A DNA stretch of 64,000 nucleotides from Streptomyces specialis (lineage in GTDB: Bacteria > Actinomycetota > Actinomycetes > Streptomycetales > Streptomycetaceae): contig NZ_LN929896.1 in NCBI RefSeq assembly GCF_001493375.1, positions 646,808 to 710,807 of the forward strand, in the 5' to 3' direction. Positions 1 to 8,418 of the stretch are shown piece by piece; positions within the stretch are counted from its first letter, which is position 1; each line of letters starts with the position of its first letter. The translations under genes were made by a program, and so were the position numbers. The notes under the pieces were generated by a model. The model searched no databases. It had not been told where the DNA came from and saw only the letters and a program-made list of their open reading frames with translations.

Positions 1-1021
1 GCGGGGCCAGCTCGGTGGTGGGCCGGACGGTGCCGTCCGCGATCCCGGCGGCGTAGTGGCACGCCACGCGGTGGCCGCCGCCGATGTCGGTCAGCTCGGG
101 GCGCTCGGTGTCGCAGCGCTCCGGCTGCCGCCACGGGCAGCGGGTGTGGAAGCGGCAGCCGGCCGGGGGGCTCGCCGGGGACGGCAGGTCGCCCCGGAGC
201 AGGATCCGTTCGCGGTTGTCCTCCAGGTCGGGGTCCGGCACCGGGACGGCCGACATCAGCGCCCGGGTGTACGGGTGGCGGGGCTCGGCGTACAGGGTGT
301 CGCTGTCCGCCTCCTCCACCAGCCCGCCCAGGTACATGACGCCGACGCGGTCGGAGATGTGCCGGACCACGGCCAGGTCGTGGGCGATGACGACATAGGT
401 CAGGCCGAGGGAGTCCTGGAGCTCCTCCAGCAGGTTCAGCACCTGCGCCTGGACGGAGACGTCGAGGGCGGAGACCGGCTCGTCGCAGATGATGAGGTCC
501 GGCTCCAGGACCAGGGCGCGGGCGATGCCGATGCGCTGCCGCTGGCCGCCGGAGAACTCGTGGGGGTAGCGGGACAGGGCGCCGGCGGGCAGGCCGACCC
601 GCTCCAGGACGTCCCTGATCCTCGCGCGGCGGCCGGCCCGGCCGTCGCCGAGGCCGTGGGCGGCCATGCCCTCGGTGAGGGCGGACTCGATGTTCTGCCG
701 GGGGTCGAGGCTGCCCAGCGGGTCCTGGAAGATCATCTGGAGCCGGCGGCGGGCGCGGCGCATCGCCTCGCCGGGCAGCGCGGCCAGGTCGGTGCCGTCG
801 AAGAGCACACGTCCCGAGGTGATGTCGGTCAGCCGCAGCACGGCCCGGCCGAGGGTGGTCTTGCCGCAGCCGGACTCGCCGACCAGCCCGTACGTCCGGC
901 CTGCCTCGACGGTCAGCGACACCCCGTCCACGGCGTGGACGTACCCGACGACGCGGTCGAAGAGCAGGCCCCGCCGGACCGGGAAGTGCACCTTCACGTC
1001 GTCCAGTTCGAGCAGGCTCAC
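1..1021 (-). CDS. oligopeptide ABC transporter ATPase (DppF/OppF-like), 3' end beyond window
   Basis: One of two cytoplasmic ATPases that power peptide import. The GTG start at 1021 gives a GTGA overlap with the stop of the upstream ATPase gene, so the two are translationally coupled. About 340 residues are visible; the C-terminus lies outside the window. Seen: Walker A GESGCGKT (about residues 48-55), Q-loop IFQDPLGSLDPR, signature FSGGQRQRIGIARAL, Walker B LIICDEPVSALD, and the C-terminal oligopeptide/dipeptide ABC extension with Cys residues (FHTRCPWR). It is the last visible gene of a five-gene minus-strand operon. The substrate is inferred from family only. Confidence 0.93.
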   Translation of the reverse strand, partial: MSLLELDDVKVHFPVRRGLLFDRVVGYVHAVDGVSLTVEAGRTYGLVGESGCGKTTLGRAVLRLTDITSGRVLFDGTDLAALPGEAMRRARRRLQMIFQDPLGSLDPRQNIESALTEGMAAHGLGDGRAGRRARIRDVLERVGLPAGALSRYPHEFSGGQRQRIGIARALVLEPDLIICDEPVSALDVSVQAQVLNLLEELQDSLGLTYVVIAHDLAVVRHISDRVGVMYLGGLVEEADSDTLYAEPRHPYTRALMSAVPVPDPDLEDNRERILLRGDLPSPASPPAGCRFHTRCPWRQPERCDTERPELTDIGGGHRVACHYAAGIADGTVRPTTELAP

Positions 1022-2073
1022 GCGGACGCCTCCCTCTCCGTCGGGGTGTCCGCCGCGGCGGAGCCCTCGTTCCCCACCGGGTGGACGCAGCGGACCAGAT
1101 GGCCCCCGGTGGCGCCGGGCAGCGCGGTCAGCTCCGGGGTCGCGTCCAGGCACTCCAGGGTGTAGCGGTCGCAGCGGGGCGCGAACGCGCAGCCGTCGGG
1201 CCAGGACAGGCGGTCGTTGATGGAGCCCCGGACCGGGTGGAGCCGCTCGCCGCGCGGCGCGTCCAGGCGCGGGACGGAGCCGAGCAGGCCGTGCGCGTAC
1301 GGGTGGGCGGGGGCGGCGAACAGCGCGCGCCGCCCGGCGGCCTCGACCACCTTGCCGGCGTACAGCACGTGGACGGAGTCGCAGATCCCGGCGACGACGC
1401 CCAGGTCGTGGGTGATCATCAGCAGCGCGGTGCCCTGGTCGTCGACCAGCTCCCGCAGCAGCTCCAGGATCTGCGCCTGGATCGTCACGTCCAGGGCCGT
1501 GGTCGGCTCGTCGGCGATCAGCAGGCGCGGGGCGCAGGCCACGGCCATCGCGATGAGGGCGCGCTGCCGCATGCCGCCGGAGAGCTGGTGCGGGTACTCC
1601 TTGAGCCGGCGGGTGGGGTCGGGGATGCCGCCCCGTTCCAGCAGGTGCGCGGCCTCGGCGCGGGCGGCCCGGCCGCGCAGGCCGCGGTGGCGGGTGAGGA
1701 CCTCGGTGACCTGGACGCCGATGGGGACGACGGGGTTGAGGGAGGACAGCGGGTCCTGGAAGATCATCGCGAGCTGTCTGCCGCGCAGGTCGCGCAGGGC
1801 GGCCGGGGGCAGGGACAGCAGGTCCACGGGGTCCGGGCCGGAGTGCCGGAACACCGCCCGTCCCCCGACCCGTACGCCCCGCCTGGGCAGCAGGCCCATC
1901 AGCGCGAGCGAGGTGACGCTCTTGCCGCAGCCGGACTCGCCGACCAGTCCGGCGACCTCGCCCTCGGCGACGGTGAAGGAGACGCCGCAGACGGCGTCGG
2001 TGCCGGGGCCGCGCCGGCCGCCGTCGCGCCCGGTGAAGGTGACCGACAGTTCTTCCACGGACAGCAGGGTCAT
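1018..2073 (-). CDS. oligopeptide ABC transporter ATPase (DppD/OppD-like)
   Basis: First of the paired ATPases of the peptide importer, 351 residues, the usual length for OppD/DppD. Walker A is GESGCGKS at residues 45-52, the Q-loop is IFQDPLSSLNP, the signature is LSGGMRQRALIAMA and Walker B is LLIADEPTTALD. The C-terminal oligopeptide-ABC domain with clustered Cys (FAPRCDRYTLEC) is present. The ATG at 2073 lies 6 nt after the permease stop. The gene overlaps the next ATPase by 4 nt. Substrate specificity comes from the binding protein and cannot be read here. Confidence 0.94.
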   Translation of the reverse strand: MTLLSVEELSVTFTGRDGGRRGPGTDAVCGVSFTVAEGEVAGLVGESGCGKSVTSLALMGLLPRRGVRVGGRAVFRHSGPDPVDLLSLPPAALRDLRGRQLAMIFQDPLSSLNPVVPIGVQVTEVLTRHRGLRGRAARAEAAHLLERGGIPDPTRRLKEYPHQLSGGMRQRALIAMAVACAPRLLIADEPTTALDVTIQAQILELLRELVDDQGTALLMITHDLGVVAGICDSVHVLYAGKVVEAAGRRALFAAPAHPYAHGLLGSVPRLDAPRGERLHPVRGSINDRLSWPDGCAFAPRCDRYTLECLDATPELTALPGATGGHLVRCVHPVGNEGSAAADTPTEREASA

Positions 2074-2079
2074 GGCGCG

Positions 2080-3051
2080 TCAGCCTCGCAGCTTCGGGTC
2101 GAGTGCTTCCCGCAGGGCCTCGCCGAGCAGGGTGAAGCCGAGGGCGGTGACGATGATGCCGAGCGCCGGGCACACCGCCATCAGCGACGCCTGGTCGAGG
2201 AGGTCCTCGGGGACGAAGAACCGCTCGGCCTGGGCGAGCATGACGCCCCACTCGGGCTGGGCGGCATCCGGGTTGCCAAGACCCAGGTACGACAGGGCCG
2301 CCGCCTCGATGATGGCGGTGGCCAGCGCCAGCGTGGTCTGCACGATGACCGGGCCGAGGGAGTTGGGCAGCACGTGCGCCAGCACGACACGGCGGCGGCG
2401 CACGCCCAGGGCGCGGGCGGCCAGCACGTAGTCGGCGTGGGCCTGGGCGAGCATGGAGCCGCGCAGCAGCCGGGCGAACACCGGGATCTGCACGACGCCG
2501 ACCGCGATCATCACGGTGGTCAGGCTCTGCCCCATGACGGCGGCGACGCTGACGGCGAGCAGCAGCGAGGGCAGCGCCAGCAGCATGTCCACGCCGCGCA
2601 TCAGCACGGTGTCGAGGCCGCGCCCGGCCCGGCCGCCGAAGGCGAGGGCGGCGCCGGAGACGCCGCCGACGAGGGCGCCGGCGACGAGGCCGATGAGGGT
2701 GGAGACGACGCCGACCAGCAGGGTGTGCCGGGCGCCGACGAGGAGGCGGGAGAACTGGTCGCGGCCGAGGTGGTCCAGGCCGAGCCAGTTCCCGGAGCGG
2801 GGGCCGACGAAGAGCGCGCGGTTGACGAAGACCTCGTCGCGCCAGGTCTGGGCGGTGGGGTCGTGCGGGGCGAGCCACGGGCCGACGACGGCGATCACCA
2901 CGAACACCGTGATGACGGCCGCGCCGGTCAGGGCCATCTTGCTGCCGCGCAGCCGGCGCAGCGCCTCGGTCCACAGGCCGGCGCCGGTGGTGGTGTCGCG
3001 CCGCGCGGTCAGCTCCGCGAGGCGGTCCAGCTTCTCCGTCCTGATGGTCAT
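2080..3051 (-). CDS. peptide ABC transporter permease (DppC/OppC-like)
   Basis: Inner-membrane permease subunit, 323 residues. It has the OppC/DppC-type cytoplasmic N-terminus, a first membrane segment at about residues 37-57 (ALTGAAVITVFVVIAVVGPW), then the BPD_transp_1 core with the EAA-loop region (AHADYVLAARALG). The ATG at 3051 shares a base with the TGA of the upstream permease (TGATG), implying translational coupling. This start gives a normal N-terminus beginning MTIRTEK; the open frame continues far upstream, but only as a shadow of the neighbouring gene. Confidence 0.93.
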   Translation of the reverse strand: MTIRTEKLDRLAELTARRDTTTGAGLWTEALRRLRGSKMALTGAAVITVFVVIAVVGPWLAPHDPTAQTWRDEVFVNRALFVGPRSGNWLGLDHLGRDQFSRLLVGARHTLLVGVVSTLIGLVAGALVGGVSGAALAFGGRAGRGLDTVLMRGVDMLLALPSLLLAVSVAAVMGQSLTTVMIAVGVVQIPVFARLLRGSMLAQAHADYVLAARALGVRRRRVVLAHVLPNSLGPVIVQTTLALATAIIEAAALSYLGLGNPDAAQPEWGVMLAQAERFFVPEDLLDQASLMAVCPALGIIVTALGFTLLGEALREALDPKLRG

Positions 3052-4055
3052 CAGTTCACCCGCACCCTCGGATCGATGACGCTGTAGGCGACATCGACCA
3101 TCAGGTTGACGAGCACGTACAGCAGGGCGATGAGCAGGATGAACCCCATCAGCGTCGGGTAGTCGCGGGCGTCGATGGCGTCCGCGACGAACCGGCCGAT
3201 GCCGCCGAACGCGAAGACCGACTCGGTGAGCACCGCGCCCGACAGGAGGCTGCCGGTGAGCAGGCCCACGGTGGTGACCACGGGCAGCAGGGCGTTGCGC
3301 AGCACGTGCCGGCCGCGCACGACGCGCTGCCGCAGGCCCTTGGACTCGGCGGTGCGGACGTAGTCCTCGGTGAGCACCTCCAGGACACCGGCGCGGGTGA
3401 TGCGGACGATGACGGCCAGCGGGATGGAGGCGAGGGCGACGCCGGGCAGGATCAGGTGCTCCACGGCGTCGAGGGACGCGTCCCATTCGCCGGTGAGCAG
3501 CCCGTCGAGGACGGAGAAGCCGGTGACCTCGGTGGCGTCGATGCCGGTGCTCCGGCGTCCGGCGCTGGGCAGCCAGCCCAGGTTGACGGCGAAGACCGCC
3601 TTGAGGATGAGGGCGAAGAAGAAGACGGGGACGCACACGCCGAGCAGCGAGCCGGAGACGGCGGCGGCGTCGAGCCAGCTCCCCCGCCGGCGGGCCGCGA
3701 CGTAGCCGAGGGGGATGCCGACGACGACGGCGATCAGCATGGCGGTCAGGGCGAGTTCGGCGGTGGCGGGGAAGCGGAGGGTGAACTCCTCCCACACCGG
3801 GCGGCTGGTCTGGGTCGAGGTGCCCAGGTCGAGCCGGGCCAGCCGTTCGAGCCAGCGGCCGTACTGGACCCACAGCGGCTCGTCGAGGCCGAGGGCGGCC
3901 TCGATCTGCCGCCGGTCGGCCTCGGTGGCGCGTTCGCCCAGCAGCGCCGAGGCCGGTCCGCCGGGCAGCCGGTGGATCCAGAGGAACAGCAGCACCGTCA
4001 GGCCGAGCAGGGTGGGGACGAGCTGGAGCAGCCTGCGGACGATGAGACGGAGCAC
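3051..4055 (-). CDS. peptide ABC transporter permease (DppB/OppB-like)
   Basis: Second permease subunit, 334 residues, GTG start at 4055. The N-terminus (RLLQLVPTLLGLTVLLFLWIH) is the typical first helix of DppB-type permeases. The EAA-loop region (TEDYVRTAESKGLRQRVV) and C-terminal IDPRVR are also typical. It lies 48 nt downstream of the binding-protein gene, in the usual order of binding protein, permease, permease, ATPase, ATPase. With the DppC-like partner it should form the membrane channel. Confidence 0.93.
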   Translation of the reverse strand: MLRLIVRRLLQLVPTLLGLTVLLFLWIHRLPGGPASALLGERATEADRRQIEAALGLDEPLWVQYGRWLERLARLDLGTSTQTSRPVWEEFTLRFPATAELALTAMLIAVVVGIPLGYVAARRRGSWLDAAAVSGSLLGVCVPVFFFALILKAVFAVNLGWLPSAGRRSTGIDATEVTGFSVLDGLLTGEWDASLDAVEHLILPGVALASIPLAVIVRITRAGVLEVLTEDYVRTAESKGLRQRVVRGRHVLRNALLPVVTTVGLLTGSLLSGAVLTESVFAFGGIGRFVADAIDARDYPTLMGFILLIALLYVLVNLMVDVAYSVIDPRVRVN

Positions 4056-4103
4056 CGAGGGGTTCCCCTTTCTGTTCGCCGTTCCGTCTGCCGTGGCCGG
4101 GCG

Positions 4104-5771
4104 CTACCGGAACGAGACCTCGGCGAAGTTCTCCTGGGTGAGCGGCGAGACCGTCGGGGGGTTGACGTCCGGCGAGAACGCGATGGACGGCGGCGAGCTG
4201 GAGATCGGCACGCCGGGCAGGAAGTCCATGACGTACTCGTTGATCTCCTGGTAGAGGCCGACGCGGGTCTCGACGTCGGGCTCGGAGGAGGCGGCGGCCA
4301 TCATCGCGAACAGCTCCTCGTTCTCGAAGCCCCACTCCTTGGAGTAGTCGGCGAACCAGGTGCCCAGGAAGTTGTAGGCGTCGTTGAAGTCGCCGGTCCA
4401 GCCCAGGAGGTAGATGTCGCAGCCGCCGTCCCTGGTGGTCTCCGTGTAGTCCGGGTTCCACTTCAGCGGCACCGGGTTGACGGTGATGCCGGCGTCCTCC
4501 AGGTCGGAGCGGAGCAGTTCGTAGATGTCGGCAGGGGCCGGCATGTACGGGCGGGTGACCTCGGTCGGGTAGCAGAAGTCGAGGGCGAGGTCCTCGTGTC
4601 CGGCCGCGGCCAGCAGGTCCCGGGCGCGCTGCGGGTCGTGCGCGTAGGTGGTGACGTCCTCGGAGTGGCCGTCGACGGTGTGCGGCACGAACTGGGTGGC
4701 GACGACGCCACCTTCGGGCAGTTGGGTGGCGACGATGTTCTCCCGGTCCATGGCGTGCGCGATGGCCTGACGCACCTCCAGCTCGCCGAGGGCGTCCTGC
4801 CGGTCCTGGGTGATGCCGAGGTACAGGATGTTGAACACGTCGCGCGTCGGGACCTGGAAGCCGTCGGCCTCCAGCGTCGCCACGTCGGCGGGCGCGACCA
4901 GGTCGTATCCGTGGATGTCACCGGCCTGGAGCGCCTGGCGGCGGGCGTCCTCCTCCGGGATGGTCCGGAAGACGAGCTCCCCGACGCCGGCCGGGTCGCC
5001 CCAGTAGTCGTCGAAGCGGGTGAGGGTGACCTCGCCGTTGCCCTTGTCCCAGTCGGTGACGCGGAACGGGCCGGTGCCGGCGACCGTGCCGGCCCGCTGG
5101 CTGTAGTCGGGGAAGGTGATGTTCTCGCCCTCGCCGGCGGCCTCGTCCTGTGCGTACGCCTCCAGCGACTTCGGGGAGTGGATGCCGAACGCGTCGAGGG
5201 AGAAACCGCCGGGGTAGTTGGCCGACGGCTCGGCGACCTCGATCACCGCGGTCAGCTCGTCCGGGGCCTCGCAGCCCACGTAGTTGGGGTCGGGGGTCTC
5301 CTCGCTCTCGTTCTCCGCGAAGCCCCCGAAGACGGCCTGCCAGTAGTAGGAGAGCGTGGTGTTCTGGTACGTGCCCGACCAGTTGTACCAGCGGTCGAAG
5401 TTGGCGCAGACCGCTTCGCCGGTGAGGCGCTCGCCGTCGTGGAACGTCACGCCGTCACGGAGGTGGAAGGTCCACTCGGTGCCCTCGGGGTCGCTCTCCC
5501 AGGTCTCGGCGAGCCCGCCGACCAGTTCGGTGCCGCCCGGTTCGGTGGCGAGCAGCGTCTCGAACGCCTGGCGGGTGACCCGGAAGGTCTCGCCGTCGCT
5601 GGCCAGTCCGGGGTCCAGCGACGCCGGGTCGCCCGCGGCGCCGAAGACGAAGGTCCCGGAGTCGCCCCCTGATCCGTCGTCGTCCCGGTCGCTGGCGCAA
5701 CCGGTCACGATCACGCCGGCCGTGACGACAGTCGCGAGGATTTTCGCGGTGCGCGGGCTGATGATGCGCAT
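4104..5771 (-). CDS. oligopeptide ABC transporter substrate-binding lipoprotein (SBP_bac_5)
   Basis: Extracellular solute receptor of the importer, 555 residues. The ATG at 5771 has a good ribosome-binding site (GAGGTGGAAA) and is followed by a lipoprotein signal peptide with lipobox VTGC (Cys25). A longer in-frame start at 5822 would put about 17 extra residues before the signal peptide and is unlikely. Family 5 features include the early VFGAAGDPASLDPGLASDG segment, LVGGLAETWE, and WTFHLRDGVTFHDGE. First gene of the operon. The ligand could be a di- or oligopeptide; Streptomyces use such systems for nutrition and for developmental signals (BldK), and I cannot tell which applies. Confidence 0.93.
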   Translation of the reverse strand: MRIISPRTAKILATVVTAGVIVTGCASDRDDDGSGGDSGTFVFGAAGDPASLDPGLASDGETFRVTRQAFETLLATEPGGTELVGGLAETWESDPEGTEWTFHLRDGVTFHDGERLTGEAVCANFDRWYNWSGTYQNTTLSYYWQAVFGGFAENESEETPDPNYVGCEAPDELTAVIEVAEPSANYPGGFSLDAFGIHSPKSLEAYAQDEAAGEGENITFPDYSQRAGTVAGTGPFRVTDWDKGNGEVTLTRFDDYWGDPAGVGELVFRTIPEEDARRQALQAGDIHGYDLVAPADVATLEADGFQVPTRDVFNILYLGITQDRQDALGELEVRQAIAHAMDRENIVATQLPEGGVVATQFVPHTVDGHSEDVTTYAHDPQRARDLLAAAGHEDLALDFCYPTEVTRPYMPAPADIYELLRSDLEDAGITVNPVPLKWNPDYTETTRDGGCDIYLLGWTGDFNDAYNFLGTWFADYSKEWGFENEELFAMMAAASSEPDVETRVGLYQEINEYVMDFLPGVPISSSPPSIAFSPDVNPPTVSPLTQENFAEVSFR

Positions 5772-6381
5772 TTTCCACCTCAACGGGTTGGCGGTGGTAA
5801 GGCGTTTCGGTGGACGGCACATTACTGCGCATGTACATAGCTGTGAACCGCATACCGGACGGCGATATCGAGCTGAGACTCGCCCAATTTACACGGATAA
5901 AGCACCGCCATCCGGGCGGAGTTGGCCGCCCGAGGACCGCCGGCCGACCCCAGTGGCCCCACGCGTGTCCCCCGGCCCCACGCGTGCGGCACAACGGGCG
6001 GCGCACGTCACGCGCGCACCGCGGCGGGGGCGCGCGAGCGGGGCGCAACTCCGGGGCATGAGACGGAGTGGAGCGGGCAGGCGCGCTAAGAGGATCGCGC
6101 TCCGGCCGTTATCCGGACGCGCGTATGTGACATCAGCCGCGCAACCGACGATTTCCTGACTAGATACGAGTAGGACACCCGCAACCGGATTGTCCCGACC
6201 CCTCCCGTGGGCAGACTTCGCCGAGGATCCCCCAGACGAGTGAACGCGCATCGGAGCGGCCATGCCCGGAAGCAGCCACGCAACGGCCAAGCGGCTACAA
6301 AGGACGGATTCCCGCACAATGGGGGAAAGCTCCCCTGTTGACGGATTTGACTCACCCACGACGCAGCCAGGTGATCCCCTC
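5772..6381. promoter_or_regulatory. divergent intergenic region between peptide transporter and glgE
   Basis: A 610-nt region with no convincing gene. It must hold the promoters of the minus-strand transporter operon and of glgE. It is locally AT-richer at 5820-5905 and 6160-6360. Visible structures are an inverted repeat at 5913-5932 (CGGGCGG, 6-nt loop, CCGCCCG) and a 13-bp direct repeat GGCCCCACGCGTG at 5955-5967 and 5974-5986, 19 bp apart. I cannot place -35/-10 elements with confidence. Alternative upstream starts for glgE (6262, 6319) also fall inside it. Confidence 0.5.
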
Positions 6382-8418
6382 ATGATCGGTCGCATTCCCG
6401 TCCTCGACGTCCAGCCGAGCGTTGACTGCGGGCGCCGCCCGGCCAAGGCAGTACCGGGCGAGACGTTCCTGGTCACGGCCACCGTCTTCCGCGAGGGCGC
6501 CGACGCGGTCGGCGCCAACGTGGTGCTGCGCGACCCCAACGGCCGCGGCGGGCCGTGGACTCCGATGCGGGAGCTGGCGCCCGGCACCGACCGCTGGGGC
6601 GCCGAGGTCACGCCGGACCGGGAGGGCCGCTGGACGTTCGCCGTGGAGGCGTGGGGCGACCCGGTCGCCACCTGGCGGCGGCACGCGCAGATCAAGGTAC
6701 CGGCGGGCGTGGACGTCGAGTTGACGCTCACCGAGGGCGCGGACCTGCTGCGCCGGGCCGCCGCGGGCGTGCCGAAGAGCGACGGCAAGGACGCCGTCCT
6801 GGAGGCCGCCGACGCGCTGGCGGACGTGGCGGTGCCCGGCACCGCGCGGCTGGCCGCCGCGCTCACACCCGAGGTGACCGAAATCCTGCGCCGCCACCCG
6901 CTGCGCGAACTGCTGACCGCCTCCCGGCCGCTGCCGCTGCTGGTGGAGCGCGAGCGGGCGCTGTTCGGCTCGTGGTACGAGCTGTTCCCCCGCTCCGAGG
7001 GCGCCGAGGTCAGGCCGGGCGAGGCGCCGGTCTCCGGCACGTTCCGCACCGCCGCCGAGCGGCTGCCCGCCGTCGCCGAGATGGGCTTCGACGTGGTCTA
7101 CCTGCCGCCGGTCCACCCCATCGGCACCGCCTTCCGCAAGGGACCGGGCGGCGCGCTGTCCAGCGATCCGCACGACGTCGGCTCGCCGTGGGCCATCGGC
7201 TCCCCGGACGGCGGTCATGACGCGATCCACCCGGATCTGGGCACCATCGAGGACTTCGACCACTTCGTCGCGGTGGCCGGGGAGCTGGGCCTGGAGATCG
7301 CCCTGGACTTCGCCCTCCAGTGCAGTCCGGACCATCCATGGGTGACCGAGCACCCGGAGTGGTTCGCCAAGCGCGCGGACGGGACGATCGCGTACGCCGA
7401 GAACCCGCCGAAGAAGTACCAGGACATCTACCCGATCTCCTTCGAGCAGGACTTCCGCGGCCTGGTCACCGAGACGCTGCGCGTCCTGCGTTTCTGGATG
7501 GCGCACGGCGTGCGGATCTTCCGCGTGGACAACCCGCACACCAAGCCGGTGGTCTTCTGGGAGAAGGTCATCGCCGAGATCAACCGCACCGACCCCGATG
7601 TCCTGTTCCTGGCCGAGGCGTTCACCCGGCCGGCGATGATGCACACGCTGGCGCGGGTCGGGTTCCAGCAGTCGTACACCTATTTCACCTGGCGCAACTC
7701 CAAGCACGAGCTGACCGAGTACCTCACCGAGCTGAGCGGCCCGGCCGCCGCTTACATGCGGCCGAATTTCTTCGTCAACACGCCCGACATCCTCCACGCC
7801 TATCTTCAGGAAGGGGGCCGGGCGGCTTTCGAGACCCGCGCGGTCCTCGCGGCGACGCTTTCACCGACCTGGGGCATGTATGCGGGATTCGAGCTGTGCG
7901 AAGGCACCCCCGCCGCGCCCGGGAGCGAAGAGTACCTGCACTCCGAGAAGTTCGAGCTGCGGCCCCGCGACTGGACCGGGGCGGACGCGGAAGGGCGTAG
8001 CATCACGCCCCTCATCACGACCCTCAACACCCTCCGGCGCAATCACCCCGCCCTTCAGCAGCTTCGCGATCTGCACTTTCACCGCACGAACAACGACCAC
8101 ATCCTGGCCTACTCGAAGCGCAGGCGGACACCCGACGCCGACCTTGTTCTCATCGTGGTCAACCTCGATCCTCACCACACCCACGAAGCGACGGTCTCGT
8201 TGGACATGGAGCAACTCCAGGGGTGCGGCCTCACACCCGCGCAGGAAAGTGGCGCCGAGCCCTTCCCGGTGTGCGACGAGCTCACCGGAGCGACCTACTA
8301 CTGGGGCAGGGACAACTATGTGCGGCTTGAGCCGGGCCGTGCGGATGCGTACGCCTCGTCCGCCCACATCTTGGCCCTGCGACCGTCCTCACAGACCGGA
8401 GGGTCACCCAAACCATGA
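6382..8418 (+). CDS. glgE: alpha-1,4-glucan:maltose-1-phosphate maltosyltransferase GlgE
   Basis: GH13_3 enzyme that adds maltosyl units from alpha-maltose-1-phosphate to the non-reducing end of alpha-1,4-glucans in the cytoplasm. The start at ATG 6382 (MIGRIPVLDV) has AGGTGA seven bases upstream and gives 678 residues, close to the 675 I recall for S. coelicolor GlgE1. ATGs at 6319 and 6262 are in frame but have poorer ribosome-binding sites. Seen: FRVDNPHTKP with the expected nucleophile Asp, LAEAFTRP with the acid/base Glu, QQSYTYFTWRN, and NTPDILHAYLQ. It overlaps treS by 4 nt (ATGA), so GlgE and TreS are coupled. Confidence 0.96.
   Translation: MIGRIPVLDVQPSVDCGRRPAKAVPGETFLVTATVFREGADAVGANVVLRDPNGRGGPWTPMRELAPGTDRWGAEVTPDREGRWTFAVEAWGDPVATWRRHAQIKVPAGVDVELTLTEGADLLRRAAAGVPKSDGKDAVLEAADALADVAVPGTARLAAALTPEVTEILRRHPLRELLTASRPLPLLVERERALFGSWYELFPRSEGAEVRPGEAPVSGTFRTAAERLPAVAEMGFDVVYLPPVHPIGTAFRKGPGGALSSDPHDVGSPWAIGSPDGGHDAIHPDLGTIEDFDHFVAVAGELGLEIALDFALQCSPDHPWVTEHPEWFAKRADGTIAYAENPPKKYQDIYPISFEQDFRGLVTETLRVLRFWMAHGVRIFRVDNPHTKPVVFWEKVIAEINRTDPDVLFLAEAFTRPAMMHTLARVGFQQSYTYFTWRNSKHELTEYLTELSGPAAAYMRPNFFVNTPDILHAYLQEGGRAAFETRAVLAATLSPTWGMYAGFELCEGTPAAPGSEEYLHSEKFELRPRDWTGADAEGRSITPLITTLNTLRRNHPALQQLRDLHFHRTNNDHILAYSKRRRTPDADLVLIVVNLDPHHTHEATVSLDMEQLQGCGLTPAQESGAEPFPVCDELTGATYYWGRDNYVRLEPGRADAYASSAHILALRPSSQTGGSPKP

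Noticed and set aside
1081-5672. Long plus-strand open frames over the peptide transporter genes
   Set aside because: Products are Gly/Asp/Arg/Gln-rich shadows of well-supported minus-strand genes, caused by third-position G/C bias.
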